A DNA stretch of 64,000 nucleotides from Burkholderia sp. HI2500 (GCF_002223055.1 NZ_NKFL01000004.1:1178001-1242000); one strand, 5' to 3'; counted from the stretch's first letter, positions 26,827 through 34,893 are shown. Made by a program: numbers and translations. The notes: generated by a model not told the origin, from the letters alone.

Positions 26827-28512
26827 TCAGTTGAGCTGATATGAGAATGCGGCGTTGATGCGCGGGCTGCGTGACGCGCTTTCGACGGGGGCGTCACCCA
26901 CCGGCTTCGCGACGTTCAGGTCGAGGCTGTAGAAGCGGCTGTCGGTGAAACGTACGCCGATACCGACCGACGACATGCGGTTCGGCGACGGTGTGCCTGC
27001 GTGCAGGTACACACGCGCCATGTCATAGGCGATGTACGGCGTAATGGATTTCATATACGTCCAGCCCGGCGTGAAGCCGCGGTTGACCTCCAGCGACATC
27101 CCCCATCCCGAGTCACCCGACGCTTCGCCCGGCTGATAGCCGAGCGCGTAACGCGTCGAGCCGAACGAGATCTGCTCGGACGTCGGCAGCGAGTCGGGGC
27201 TGTATTGCCCGGTCAGCGAAACCGACGTGCCGATCCGGAACGGCCACTCGTTGGTTTGCGTGAAGGTCGCGCCGGTACGGACGAAGGTCAGTGAGGTCGG
27301 GTCGGCGTACGTGATCGTCGAGCCGTTAACCAGGCCGGTCTGCGATTTCGATGCGCCGAGGATGTCGAACGCCTTTGCGACGTTGACGCTCAGTTTTCGC
27401 ACCTGCTTCGGTTGTACGCTCGTGTAGTCGAGCTGCAATTGCAGCACGCGTACCTGCGACCTGTTGTCGAGGGTATTGCCGTTGATTTTGTTCTGATAGT
27501 TGTCGTCGTTATGCGCTGCATAGCCCGACACCGTGCCGAGCAGGCTGCGCTGGTTGTTGAGAAGTATTGGATAGGATGCCGAAAGGCCTAGCTTCTCGTT
27601 CTTTACGGTTCGCTGGACGCTCGACGGCAGCCCCGGATTGTCAGTCGGCTTGCCGCGATAGGTACTCGCGTCGAGGCGCGTGATCAGGCCGCTGCTGCCC
27701 ACGGGTACCGCGCCGCTGAATGCGAAATAAGTTTGCTTGTCGCGCCCCGGCGGCGCCAGCGCGGAAATGCTCAGTTGCTCGCCGAACGACGTAAGGCCGT
27801 TTTCGGTCGCGGTGATGAGTCCCTGGACGCCCGGGTGGTTGAAGTCGATACCGGTGCTGACGTTGAACGGCTTGCGGTCGACCGCGAGTTCGAGCGTCGT
27901 GGCACCGTCGGTGGTTTGCGGCGGCGGTACGTTCGCCTTGACCGTGAGGCCGGGCAACAGGCCGAAGGTGTTCACGTAGCGTTCGAACGTCGCGCGGCGC
28001 AGCGGGCGATCGGCAGTGATATGCGCGGCGATTGCACGAATCTTCGATTCCATCGCACCGGGCTTGCCGGTGACCTTGACGTCCGACACGTAGCCTTCGA
28101 CAACCGTGATGCGCACGACGCCGTTCTCGAACGTCTGCGCCGGGACGAACGCGAACGACAGCGCGAAGCCGCGATCCTGGTACAGCTTCGTCACGCCGTT
28201 GGCGGTTTCGATCAGTTCGCCGATCGTGATGTCCTTGCCGACGAGCGGGGTGAAGCGACGCGAGATCTCGTCGAACGGAACGGACTTCACGCCTTCGACC
28301 TGAAATGTGGTCGGCGTCAGGTGGCGCGACAGCAACTCCTGCAATTGCGGCGCTTGCGGTGCGACCTGCACGGTCACGTTCGGGCCGGTTTTCGGCGCGT
28401 TGATCTGGGGCAGGGAGTCGAGCGGGTTACCGCCGACGCGCGTTTGTGCATGTGCCGTGCCTGCTGCCGCGATGGCGAGCAGCATCATCCATCTGTCGAG
28501 TCTGGATTTCAT
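26827..28512 (-). CDS. ShlB/FhaC-type two-partner-secretion outer membrane transporter
   Basis: 561 aa. Signal peptide (MKSRLDRWMMLLAIAAAGTAHA), a linker, a POTRA_2 domain at about residues 65-145 (FQVEGVKSVPFDEISRRFTPLVGKDITIGELIETANGVTKLYQDRGFALSFAFVPAQ), then a ShlB-type 16-strand barrel to the C-terminus (last residues FSYQLN). Such proteins export large adhesins or haemolysins. Two features are unusual. The loop-6 hallmark VRGF/Y reads ALGY (residues 456-459), so the key arginine is missing. No TpsA-type substrate gene is adjacent; instead two repeat lipoproteins lie immediately upstream on the same strand. RBS GAGGAAG precedes the ATG. Confidence 0.85.
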   Translation of the reverse strand: MKSRLDRWMMLLAIAAAGTAHAQTRVGGNPLDSLPQINAPKTGPNVTVQVAPQAPQLQELLSRHLTPTTFQVEGVKSVPFDEISRRFTPLVGKDITIGELIETANGVTKLYQDRGFALSFAFVPAQTFENGVVRITVVEGYVSDVKVTGKPGAMESKIRAIAAHITADRPLRRATFERYVNTFGLLPGLTVKANVPPPQTTDGATTLELAVDRKPFNVSTGIDFNHPGVQGLITATENGLTSFGEQLSISALAPPGRDKQTYFAFSGAVPVGSSGLITRLDASTYRGKPTDNPGLPSSVQRTVKNEKLGLSASYPILLNNQRSLLGTVSGYAAHNDDNYQNKINGNTLDNRSQVRVLQLQLDYTSVQPKQVRKLSVNVAKAFDILGASKSQTGLVNGSTITYADPTSLTFVRTGATFTQTNEWPFRIGTSVSLTGQYSPDSLPTSEQISFGSTRYALGYQPGEASGDSGWGMSLEVNRGFTPGWTYMKSITPYIAYDMARVYLHAGTPSPNRMSSVGIGVRFTDSRFYSLDLNVAKPVGDAPVESASRSPRINAAFSYQLN

Positions 28513-28656
28513 TGTTCTTCCTCGTTGGCCTTGCTCTTCGTCTTCTTTGTAATGCCGGCGCGCGACACCAGGGTGCCGCGCGCCGCGTGCCGCAATGCCG
28601 GTTGTGTTTGTACGGCCGCGCCATCCGCTCCGGCTGCGAAGGTGCGACCGTCCTCC

Positions 28657-30081
28657 TTACTTGCCAACGCTACCCAGCGTACCCAGCAACCCCGTTACCG
28701 GTGCCAGCAGCCCCGTCGAGCCGCCGCCCGCCGTTGCCGTACCCGTGACGCCGCCAACCAGCGACGTGACCGGTGCGAGCGGGCTCGATCCCCCGGATCC
28801 TGCTGCGCCGCCCACTGCTCCGGTGACAGTATTCAGCAAACCGGTGACAGGCGCGAGAGGGTTTGCACTGCCTGCGCCACCCGTTGCGCCACCGAGCGTG
28901 CCCGTGACCGTCGACACGAGATTCGTGACGGGGGCGAGCGGGCCGCCGCTGCCGCCCGCCGCACCGCTCAGTGCGCCGGTGACGGTGGAGACGAGGCCGG
29001 TGACGGGGGCGAGCGGGCTGCTGCCCGAACCGCCGGTCGCGCCGCCGAGTGCGCCCGTGAGCGAGCCGAGCGGCGTCGAGCCGAGACCCGACAGCAGGCC
29101 GCCGAGCGGATTCGTCGAGCCGGAGCCTGACGACGTGCCGTTTTGTACGGTCGCCGTCGAGCCGCCAACGAGGCTCGTGATCAGGCCGGGGATCGGTGCC
29201 GCGCCGTTCGGGCCGTTCGGGTTGACGAGGCCACCCGCGTTGGTCACGGTGTTGCCGACCGCCGTGACGAGCTGACCGACGTCGCCGACGAGCGGCTGGC
29301 TCGACGTGCCGCCCACCTGCTTGCCGGCCGAGCTGATCGCGCCGCCGACCTGGCCGAGCAGGCCCGAGACGGGTTGGCCGAGGCCGGTCGTCGTGCCGAC
29401 CTGTTGCGTGACCTGGCCGGCGGTGATCACGAGCGGCGTGATTGCCGAGCTGAGCGGTTGTGTGACCTGCTGCACGGCGCCCGACGACAGCGTCGAGCCG
29501 ATCGTCGTGCCGGCAGCCGTCAAGCCGTTGGCCACCGTGTCGAGCACGGTGCCGACCGGCGTCGTGACGGGCGCGAGCGGTGCGAGCTGGCCGGTGCCGA
29601 GCGCCTTGACCGTCGAGCTCAGGCCGGACACCGTGTTGCTCGTCGCGCCGACCACGTTGCCGAGGCCCGCGACGGTCGTGCCGACCGGATCCTTGGTCGT
29701 GCCGATCTGTCCCAGCCCGTTGCTCACCGCATCGGCGGCTGCGCCGACGATCGTGCCGGTGCTGGAGAGCGTGCTGCCGACACCCTTCGTCACGCCGTCG
29801 CCGAGGCCCGGCACGCTGATGTTGCCGACCGTGCTGCCGAGGTCGGTGGCCGTCTGGCCGACCGTGCTGACCACGCCCTTGGTGCCGGTGGACGTACCGC
29901 TGGTGCCGCTCGTGCCTGGCGTACCGCTCGTGCTCGGATTGTTATTGTCGTTGCTGCTGGTCGGCGGCGAGCTGACGCCACCGCCGCCGCAGGCGGCCAG
30001 CAGGCAGGCGGCGGCGAAGGCCGTGAGGGGCGCGCGCCACTGGCGCAGGGCGACTGTCGTGAGAGAACGTTGCTGGGACAT
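28657..30081 (-). CDS. Repeat-rich lipoprotein B, collagen-like/PLAPVTG repeats
   Basis: 474 aa. Lipoprotein signal FAAACLLAACGGGG, then a Ser/Thr/Asn linker with a few Gly-Thr-Ser triplets, a middle region of short hydrophobic/Gly-Thr-Val segments, and about five C-terminal repeats of roughly 25 residues built on [19 protein letters not shown]. It is a paralogue of the upstream gene: both contain GLGQ-(I/L)-GTTKDP or GATKDP followed by GTT. Composition is very low complexity (Gly, Thr, Val, Ser, Leu). A surface or outer-membrane-anchored structural role is likely; no enzymatic motif is visible. The FhaC-type transporter begins 144 bp downstream and the paralogue ends 40 bp upstream. Confidence 0.75.
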   Translation of the reverse strand: MSQQRSLTTVALRQWRAPLTAFAAACLLAACGGGGVSSPPTSSNDNNNPSTSGTPGTSGTSGTSTGTKGVVSTVGQTATDLGSTVGNISVPGLGDGVTKGVGSTLSSTGTIVGAAADAVSNGLGQIGTTKDPVGTTVAGLGNVVGATSNTVSGLSSTVKALGTGQLAPLAPVTTPVGTVLDTVANGLTAAGTTIGSTLSSGAVQQVTQPLSSAITPLVITAGQVTQQVGTTTGLGQPVSGLLGQVGGAISSAGKQVGGTSSQPLVGDVGQLVTAVGNTVTNAGGLVNPNGPNGAAPIPGLITSLVGGSTATVQNGTSSGSGSTNPLGGLLSGLGSTPLGSLTGALGGATGGSGSSPLAPVTGLVSTVTGALSGAAGGSGGPLAPVTNLVSTVTGTLGGATGGAGSANPLAPVTGLLNTVTGAVGGAAGSGGSSPLAPVTSLVGGVTGTATAGGGSTGLLAPVTGLLGTLGSVGK

Positions 30082-30121
30082 GATGGACTCCTCGCTGTCT
30101 TGTCGATTGATGGATGTTGGT

Positions 30122-31876
30122 TTACTTGCCGTGCGTGCCGCCGAGCAGGCCGCCGATCAGCGACGTGACGGGCGCGAGCGGATTCGACGACGAACCCGAG
30201 TTCGTGACGGCGCCCGTACCGCCGGTCAATGCCGGTGCGCCGACCGTGCTGGTCACCGTGGACACGACGTTCGTCACCGGAGCGAGCGGGCTGCTGCCGC
30301 CTGCACCGCCCGTCGCGCCGCCGAGTGCGCCCGTGACCGCGCCGAGGAGACCCGTGACCGGGGCGAGCGGGCCACCGCTCGTGCCGCCCGTGGCGCCGCC
30401 GAGTGCGCCCGTGACCGTCGAGACGAGGCCGGTGACCGGGGCGAGCGGGCCGCCGCTGCCGCCTGCTGCGCCGCCGAGTGCGCCCGTGACCGTGGAGACA
30501 AGGCCGGTGACCGGGGCGAGCGGGCCGCCGCTCGTGCCGCCTGCTGCGCCGCCGAGCGCACCCGTGACCGTCGAGACGAGGCCGGTAACCGGGGCGAGCG
30601 GGCCGCTGCCGCCGCCTGCTGCGCCGCCGAGCGCACCCGTGACCGTCGAGACGAGGCCGGTAACCGGGGCGAGCGGGCCGCTGCCGCCGCCTGCTGCGCC
30701 GCCAAGTGCACCCGTGACCGTCGAGACGAGGCCGGTAACCGGGGCGAGCGGGCTGCTGGCGCCACCCGTTGCGCCGCCGAGCGTACCCGTGACCGTCGTG
30801 AGGAGCCCCGTGAGCGGGGCGAGCGGGTTGGTCACGCCGCCGCTGCCGCCCGTGAGCAGGCCGCCGACGGCCTTCACGGTGTTGCCCGTCGACGAGACCG
30901 TGTTGCCAAGGCCGGTCGTGACAGGGTTGCCGCCGGCCGACGCGAGCAGGGCGCCGGCCTGGTTCAGGCCGTTGCCGACCGTGCCGAGCAGCGTGTTGAC
31001 GGGCGCGCCGAGGCCGGTGGCGGTGCCGATCGTCTGGGTCGTCTGGCCGACCATCGTCGTGATCGGCGTGATGGCCGAGCTGACCGTCTGCGTGACTTGC
31101 TGGATCGGGCCGGTCGACAGTGCGTTGGTGAGGGTGGTGCCGCCGTTCGATACGGCGCCGCCGAGCGTCGACACGAGGCCGCCGACGGCGCCCGTGACCG
31201 GTGCGAGCGGCGTCAGCGGACCGCTGCCGAGGCTCGAGACCAGGTTGCCCGTCTGCGTGACCGCGCCGCCGAGCTGGTTGACCACGCCGCCCGTGCTGGC
31301 GAGCGTGGTGCCGAGCGGATCCTTCGTCGCGCCAAGCTGGCCGAGACCGTTGCCAAGGCCGTTGCCGAGTGCGGTCACGGCGCCGCCAACGCTCTGCACG
31401 ATGCCGCCCGCGGCTTGCGTGGTGGCCGGGTTGACACCTGGCAGCGACTGGTTGGCGATGACGGAGCCGAGGCCCGAGACGGTCCCACCGGCGCTCGTGA
31501 TGATGTTGCTGCTGCTTGCGAGGACAGTTCCCACTGCGTTCGACGACACCCCCGAGGTGCCGCTCGTGCCCGACGTACCGCTGGTTCCGGAGGTGCCGCT
31601 CGTGCCCGAGGTGCCGCTGGTGCCGGAGGTACCGCTCGTACCGGACGTACCGCTGGTGCCCGAGGTGCCGCTCGTGCCCGAGGTACCGCTCGTGCCCGAA
31701 GTGCCGCTCGTGCCGGAGGTGGAGATCGTATCGCCGCCGCCCGAGCTCGAGCCGCCGCCGAGACCCTGGCTGATGGAGCCGGAACCGCCGCACGCGGAGA
31801 GGGAAAGCATGGCTGAAACGGTGGCCGCGATCAGAGTCGTCCGGAACACGCCATGAGGGATAACCTTAATGTCCAT
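30122..31876 (-). CDS. Repeat-rich lipoprotein A with Gly-Thr-Ser stalk and PLAPVTG repeats
   Basis: 584 aa. Lipobox [11 protein letters not shown], a Gly/Ser linker, 19 uninterrupted Gly-Thr-Ser triplets (collagen-like periodicity but no proline), a roughly 250-residue middle region, and nine C-terminal units of about 25 residues ([22 protein letters not shown]). The last units are degenerate, ending [13 protein letters not shown]. The triplets suggest a stalk and the repeats a self-associating surface module; both are inference. First gene of the apparent operon, 64 bases after the predicted sigma-54 promoter. On + this region has long open frames that are artefacts of the repeats. Confidence 0.75.
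   Translation of the reverse strand: MDIKVIPHGVFRTTLIAATVSAMLSLSACGGSGSISQGLGGGSSSGGGDTISTSGTSGTSGTSGTSGTSGTSGTSGTSGTSGTSGTSGTSGTSGTSGTSGTSGTSGTSGVSSNAVGTVLASSSNIITSAGGTVSGLGSVIANQSLPGVNPATTQAAGGIVQSVGGAVTALGNGLGNGLGQLGATKDPLGTTLASTGGVVNQLGGAVTQTGNLVSSLGSGPLTPLAPVTGAVGGLVSTLGGAVSNGGTTLTNALSTGPIQQVTQTVSSAITPITTMVGQTTQTIGTATGLGAPVNTLLGTVGNGLNQAGALLASAGGNPVTTGLGNTVSSTGNTVKAVGGLLTGGSGGVTNPLAPLTGLLTTVTGTLGGATGGASSPLAPVTGLVSTVTGALGGAAGGGSGPLAPVTGLVSTVTGALGGAAGGGSGPLAPVTGLVSTVTGALGGAAGGTSGGPLAPVTGLVSTVTGALGGAAGGSGGPLAPVTGLVSTVTGALGGATGGTSGGPLAPVTGLLGAVTGALGGATGGAGGSSPLAPVTNVVSTVTSTVGAPALTGGTGAVTNSGSSSNPLAPVTSLIGGLLGGTHGK
30265..30835 (-). repeat. Tandem 75-78 bp repeats encoding PLAPVTG units
   Basis: Seven complete units in a row with near-identical DNA (for example the CCGGTGACCGGGGCGAGCGG segment recurs at the start of most), plus a degenerate unit towards 30170. 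Unit length varies by one or two codons in the Gly-rich joint (GGGS, GGTSG, GGSG, GGAGGS). The high nucleotide identity between neighbours points to recent expansion and to copy-number variability among strains. Confidence 0.85.
31551..31724 (-). repeat. Nineteen 9-bp repeats encoding Gly-Thr-Ser triplets
   Basis: On + the unit alternates between CCGCTCGTG-like and CCCGAGGTG-like ninemers, an 18-bp higher-order period. The 9-bp unit keeps the frame whatever the copy number, so slippage would change stalk length without breaking the gene. Confidence 0.85.
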
Positions 31877-31939
31877 TTCGTCCTCGCATTAAAAATGTGT
31901 TGTGAACTTCGTTGTGTTGAGTGGTGCGCGGACTACTCT

Positions 31940-31954
31940 GCAACTGTCGTGCCA
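31940..31954 (-). promoter_or_regulatory. Sigma-54 (-24/-12) promoter of the lipoprotein/TPS operon
   Basis: The complementary strand reads TGGCAC-GACAG-TTGC, an exact match to the consensus TGGCAC-N5-TTGC, continuing with A. Transcription would start near 31928, about 52 bases before the ATG at 31876. It needs an enhancer-binding ATPase; one is encoded at 44322-45713. Confidence 0.8.
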
Positions 31955-32107
31955 TTTTGATGCTCGACGGTTCGACAACAGGTTTTAAACGGGGCAATTC
32001 CTTGTCGGAAAAGGAGGTTATGGAAATTGAAAGATTGTTGAATCTGTTTAAGGACAGGCGAATGAGAACGGTTTCGCGCGTTTCGTAACGTAACGTCACA
32101 ACATTGG

Positions 32108-32128
32108 CGTTACGCGTGCGGCGTAACG
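32108..32128. promoter_or_regulatory. Palindrome CGTTACGC-N5-GCGTAACG, candidate enhancer site
   Basis: Perfect 8-base arms around GTGCG, about 190 bases upstream of the predicted sigma-54 start, a usual distance for an enhancer. Two further TAACG copies lie at 32084-32095. The same heptamer CGTTACG is doubled at 47314-47330. Confidence 0.5.
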
Positions 32129-32176
32129 TGGAGGCCGCGCAGGCTTGGTGGACGAGGCAATTGTTTTACTGGTGGA

Positions 32177-32194
32177 TTAGGTGTGCACATCTAA
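32177..32194. promoter_or_regulatory. Near-palindrome TTAGGTGTGCACATCTAA
   Basis: Sixteen of 18 positions symmetrical, centred on TGTGCACA, with T-N11-A spacing as seen in many LysR-type sites. Its factor is unknown. Confidence 0.4.
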
Positions 32195-32410
32195 CCTATC
32201 GTAAATCCTATGTGTAAGTCGTACCGAAACGCCGTACAAATACGTTGTGCTCCTGGTCATTTTTTTCTATCCAAGCCGTTAAAAGAGGTTGGAAGTTAAA
32301 TAGGATCGGAGATAGAATCCGGAGCAGATGTAAGGAAATGTACGGTTCGGTACACAACGTTCGAGGAGGGTCACTATCGCGAATGTTAACTTGCATCAAA
32401 TGTTGAGCCA

Positions 32411-32424
32411 TGCCCCTCGGGGCA
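32411..32424 (+). promoter_or_regulatory. Palindrome TGCCCC-TC-GGGGCA upstream of flp
   Basis: Six-base perfect arms, five bases before TATAAA at 32429. It is placed where a repressor or activator of the flp promoter would bind. Confidence 0.4.
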
Positions 32425-32553
32425 ATCTATAAAGAAAGCGCACCCGGTTGTCGTTACAGCAGATGTGGCGAACAGCGCGGGGCAAGGGCCAGATATGCGG
32501 GGACGTATACGTATAAAAGGCCAAAGAACGTAAATACAGGCACGAGGAATAAA

Positions 32554-32760
32554 ATGAAAGCAATCATCAAGCGCTTCCTTAAGGAAAGCAACGGGGTTAC
32601 CGCGATCGAGTACGGGCTGATTGCGGGTCTTATCGCTGTCGCGATCCTGGCTGGTGCTTCAACGATCGGCACTAATCTTGGCAATATGTTCACGAACCTC
32701 GGGACATGTCTGACCACCCCGAGCGGCACGAACTGTACGGCTGCCAGTATCTTTAAGTAA
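32554..32760 (+). CDS. flp: Flp-type pilin
   Basis: Major subunit of the Tad pilus, 68 aa. The prepilin motif is KESNG-VTAIEYGLIAGLIAVAIL, cleaved after the Gly, with the conserved Glu-Tyr pair at mature positions 5-6. The hydrophobic stretch that follows forms the filament core. The C-terminal part (TCLTTPSGTNCTAASIFK) has two cysteines that may form a disulfide, which is uncommon in short Flp pilins. RBS GAGGAA lies six bases before the ATG; upstream in-frame ATGs are ignored. It is the first gene of the Tad cluster. Confidence 0.93.
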   Translation: MKAIIKRFLKESNGVTAIEYGLIAGLIAVAILAGASTIGTNLGNMFTNLGTCLTTPSGTNCTAASIFK

Positions 32761-32877
32761 CCCACCTGGCGTTAATTGGTACGACCTCGAAACATTGAGT
32801 CGTCGTCTTGATGTTGTGGCGGGCGGATTGCCGTTGGCAGTCCGTCCTCCGCGACATTTGTCGCAGGTTGCGGTGCG

Positions 32878-33378
32878 ATGGCACATTTCATTTTCAGCGG
32901 GGTGTTCCTGGTCTGGGCTGCGTTCGTCGCAACCAGCGACATCCGTTATCGGCGCGTTTCGAATTCGCTCGTTCTGGCGGGGTTGACCTTTGGCCTGGGC
33001 GGAGCGTATTTCAACGCCGGTCCATTCGGCATTCTCCCGGCGCAGGCGATGATCGGCCTGCTGGCCGGGTTGGTCGCCTTTATTCCGCTTTTTTTGCTGC
33101 GCGTCATGGGCGCGGCGGACGTCAAGATCTTTGCCGCGATCGGCGTGTGGTGCGGCGCACATGCGCTGCTGTGGATCTGGATTGCCGCCAGTCTTGTCGC
33201 CGGTATTCATGCTCTGGCCCTGATGTTGCTGTCGCGCACGTCGATCGGCGCGTTGTGGCAACGGGGCCAGCCGGCAATGGTGCTTGGCAAATACCGGGCA
33301 ACGCCTTACGCGGCATGTCTCATGGCACCAGCTGCCGCATGGGTTGTCTTTCTTGTCGCAAGGGGGGGCGTGCGATGA
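32878..33378 (+). CDS. cpaA: Tad prepilin peptidase (TadV/CpaA, A24 family)
   Basis: Membrane aspartic peptidase that trims Flp and the TadE/TadG pseudopilins. It is 166 aa with four or five membrane helices. The two catalytic aspartates lie in TSDIRYRRVSN (Asp 21) and GAADVKI (Asp 81, GxxD context). The methyltransferase domain of larger PilD-like enzymes is absent, as is normal for TadV. The stop overlaps the next start (ATGA), so it is coupled to tadE. Confidence 0.9.
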   Translation: MAHFIFSGVFLVWAAFVATSDIRYRRVSNSLVLAGLTFGLGGAYFNAGPFGILPAQAMIGLLAGLVAFIPLFLLRVMGAADVKIFAAIGVWCGAHALLWIWIAASLVAGIHALALMLLSRTSIGALWQRGQPAMVLGKYRATPYAACLMAPAAAWVVFLVARGGVR

Positions 33379-33821
33379 AACGACAGATGCGTCCGCGTGG
33401 ACGCCGTCGGCAGCGTGGCGCGACGGCGGTCGAGTTTGCGATCGTGTTCCCGTTGTTGTTCGTGATTTTCTACGGCGTCGTCAGTTTCGGGATGATCTTC
33501 ACGATTCAGCAGAGCCTGACATTTGCCGCCAGCGAAGGCGCACGGGCCGGGTTGGTTTACGCCCCCACTCTTGCGGCGCGCATAACGAACGCCACAACGA
33601 CTGCGCAGAGTGTCGTGGCCTGGCTGAATGTCGGTACGCCGCAAGTCGTGGCACCGCCGTGCAGTTACGACACGTCGGTTCCGCCGTCGTTGTACTGCCT
33701 GTCGGTTACGGTGAATTACACCCCCAAGGATTGGATAACGACCATGCCGTTTCTGGGAAGCATACTGAATCGACCGTTGACGAGTACGGCGGTCGTGCAG
33801 ATTCCGCAGTCGATCCTTTGA
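33375..33821 (+). CDS. tadE: TadE-like pseudopilin
   Basis: 148 aa. A basic N-terminus (MKRQMRPRGRRRQRG) precedes ATAVEFAIVFPLLFVIFYGVVSFG, the TadE signature with the Gly cleavage site and Glu at mature position 5. The remainder is a small periplasmic domain with a C-x-C-like pair (PPCSYDTSVPPSLYCLSV). TadE-type proteins are minor pilins processed by the TadV peptidase and needed for Flp assembly. Start overlaps the peptidase stop. Confidence 0.88.
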   Translation: MKRQMRPRGRRRQRGATAVEFAIVFPLLFVIFYGVVSFGMIFTIQQSLTFAASEGARAGLVYAPTLAARITNATTTAQSVVAWLNVGTPQVVAPPCSYDTSVPPSLYCLSVTVNYTPKDWITTMPFLGSILNRPLTSTAVVQIPQSIL

Positions 33822-33907
33822 AGTACGTATCGTGACGCGAAGGGCCAGCTGACGCGCGAATCACGCAGAAACCCATCGGACTTTCATCCCGGCATCCACA
33901 CAACAAC

Positions 33908-34846
33908 ATGGCCAACAATTTAACGAAGATCATCGCGGGACTGCTGATTGCAATCGCCGTATTGCTCGGAATCTACGCGTGGATGCTCGGGCGCAGCACG
34001 CAGAATGCGACGCCAGTTCAGCAAACCGTGGCGGCCAGCCCGTTTCCTGTCGTGATCGCGACACGGGTGTTGCCCGCCGGCCAGCCGATCACGGCCGACG
34101 CACTGAAGATCAAGCAGACGGCACCGGTACCGACGGGTGCGTTTGCCGATCCGTCCGTGCTCGTTGGCCGGGTGCCGGCAGCGGATATTCCGGCTTCGTC
34201 GCCGGTTGTCGCGGGAGCGCTGGTGTCGGGGCTTGCCGAGGACGTACAACCGGGCGAGCGTGCGGTCGCAGTGCGGGTCGACGAAACCAATGCGGTCGGT
34301 AACCGGTTGCGGCCCGGAAATTTCGTCGACGTATTTCTGAATTTGAAGCGCGAAGGCGGGGGCACGATGCTTGACGGCGAAGTTTCGCAGACGCAGGCGC
34401 GGTTGCTGTTGTCGAAGGTGCGGGTGTTGTCGTTCGGAGACGCGACACCCGATCGAGATAGCGGCAACACTGCCAACGGCAACAACGGTCAACCGTCCGG
34501 TGTCCGCATCGCGGTGCTTGCGGTGCCGACCGCGCAAGTCGATGCGCTGACGCTCGGCGAGGCGAGTGGGCGCCTGACGTTCGCGTTGCGCAACCCGCGC
34601 GACGACGAGCTTGCGATACAAACGGTCGCGGTGCGGACGGACAACAAGCTGTCGCCGTCGGCGCTCGCCGCCGCTGGCGTCTCGCTGCAGCAACTATCCG
34701 GCACACAGAGAACCGCGGTGGCCAATGTGAACGTGCCGCCGTTGCCATCGCGTCTGCCGCCGGCGGTGCGGACGGGAGGGGGCGGCGGAGGCGGAAGCGG
34801 CATCGAGGTGATCCGCGGCGGCCGGTCGGAAACGGTTGCCTATTGA
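33908..34846 (+). CDS. cpaB: Flp pilus assembly protein CpaB/RcpC
   Basis: 312 aa, anchored by one N-terminal helix (IIAGLLIAIAVLLGIYAWML). It is followed by an SAF domain (FPVVIATRVLPAGQPITADALKIKQTAPVPTGAFADPSVLVGRV) and the RcpC/CpaB domain (ERAVAVRVDETNAVGNRLRPGNFVDVFLN). The C-terminus is a Gly-rich loop (TGGGGGGGSGIEVIRGG). In Tad systems this periplasmic protein works with the CpaC secretin, which is the next gene; their coding regions nearly abut. Confidence 0.92.
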   Translation: MANNLTKIIAGLLIAIAVLLGIYAWMLGRSTQNATPVQQTVAASPFPVVIATRVLPAGQPITADALKIKQTAPVPTGAFADPSVLVGRVPAADIPASSPVVAGALVSGLAEDVQPGERAVAVRVDETNAVGNRLRPGNFVDVFLNLKREGGGTMLDGEVSQTQARLLLSKVRVLSFGDATPDRDSGNTANGNNGQPSGVRIAVLAVPTAQVDALTLGEASGRLTFALRNPRDDELAIQTVAVRTDNKLSPSALAAAGVSLQQLSGTQRTAVANVNVPPLPSRLPPAVRTGGGGGGGSGIEVIRGGRSETVAY

Positions 34847-34893
34847 ACGACATCGACGGTCATCGATATCAGCGACGACAAGTAAAGGGCCGC

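Larger units (their letters stand above)
31877..32553. promoter_or_regulatory. 677-bp divergent control region between the lipoprotein operon and the Tad cluster
   Basis: No gene. The stretch is visibly A+T-richer than its surroundings. It contains the sigma-54 promoter for the - operon (31940-31954), palindromes at 32108-32128, 32177-32194 and 32411-32424, and the flp leader. For flp the likeliest sigma-70 -10 candidates are TATAAA at 32429-32434 or at 32512-32517; neither has a good -35 at 17 bases. Confidence 0.7.

Noticed and set aside
30265-30835. A CRISPR array, suggested by the regular 75-78 bp periodicity.
   Set aside because: There are no unique spacers; the repeats are in-frame coding units, and no cas genes are present.
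29306-31856. Very long + strand frames (836 aa and 580 aa) opposite the repeat lipoproteins.
   Set aside because: They mirror the G+C-rich repeats on the antisense strand, have no ribosome-binding site or family-like sequence, and the - strand frames have signal peptides and lipoboxes.
28657-31876. A TpsA-type adhesin reading of the two repeat proteins.
   Set aside because: Both begin with lipoprotein signals and have no TPS/haemagglutination-activity domain.
32171-32187. A possible sigma-54 promoter for flp (TGGATT...GTGC).
   Set aside because: The GG-to-GC spacing is one base short and the flanking consensus is absent.
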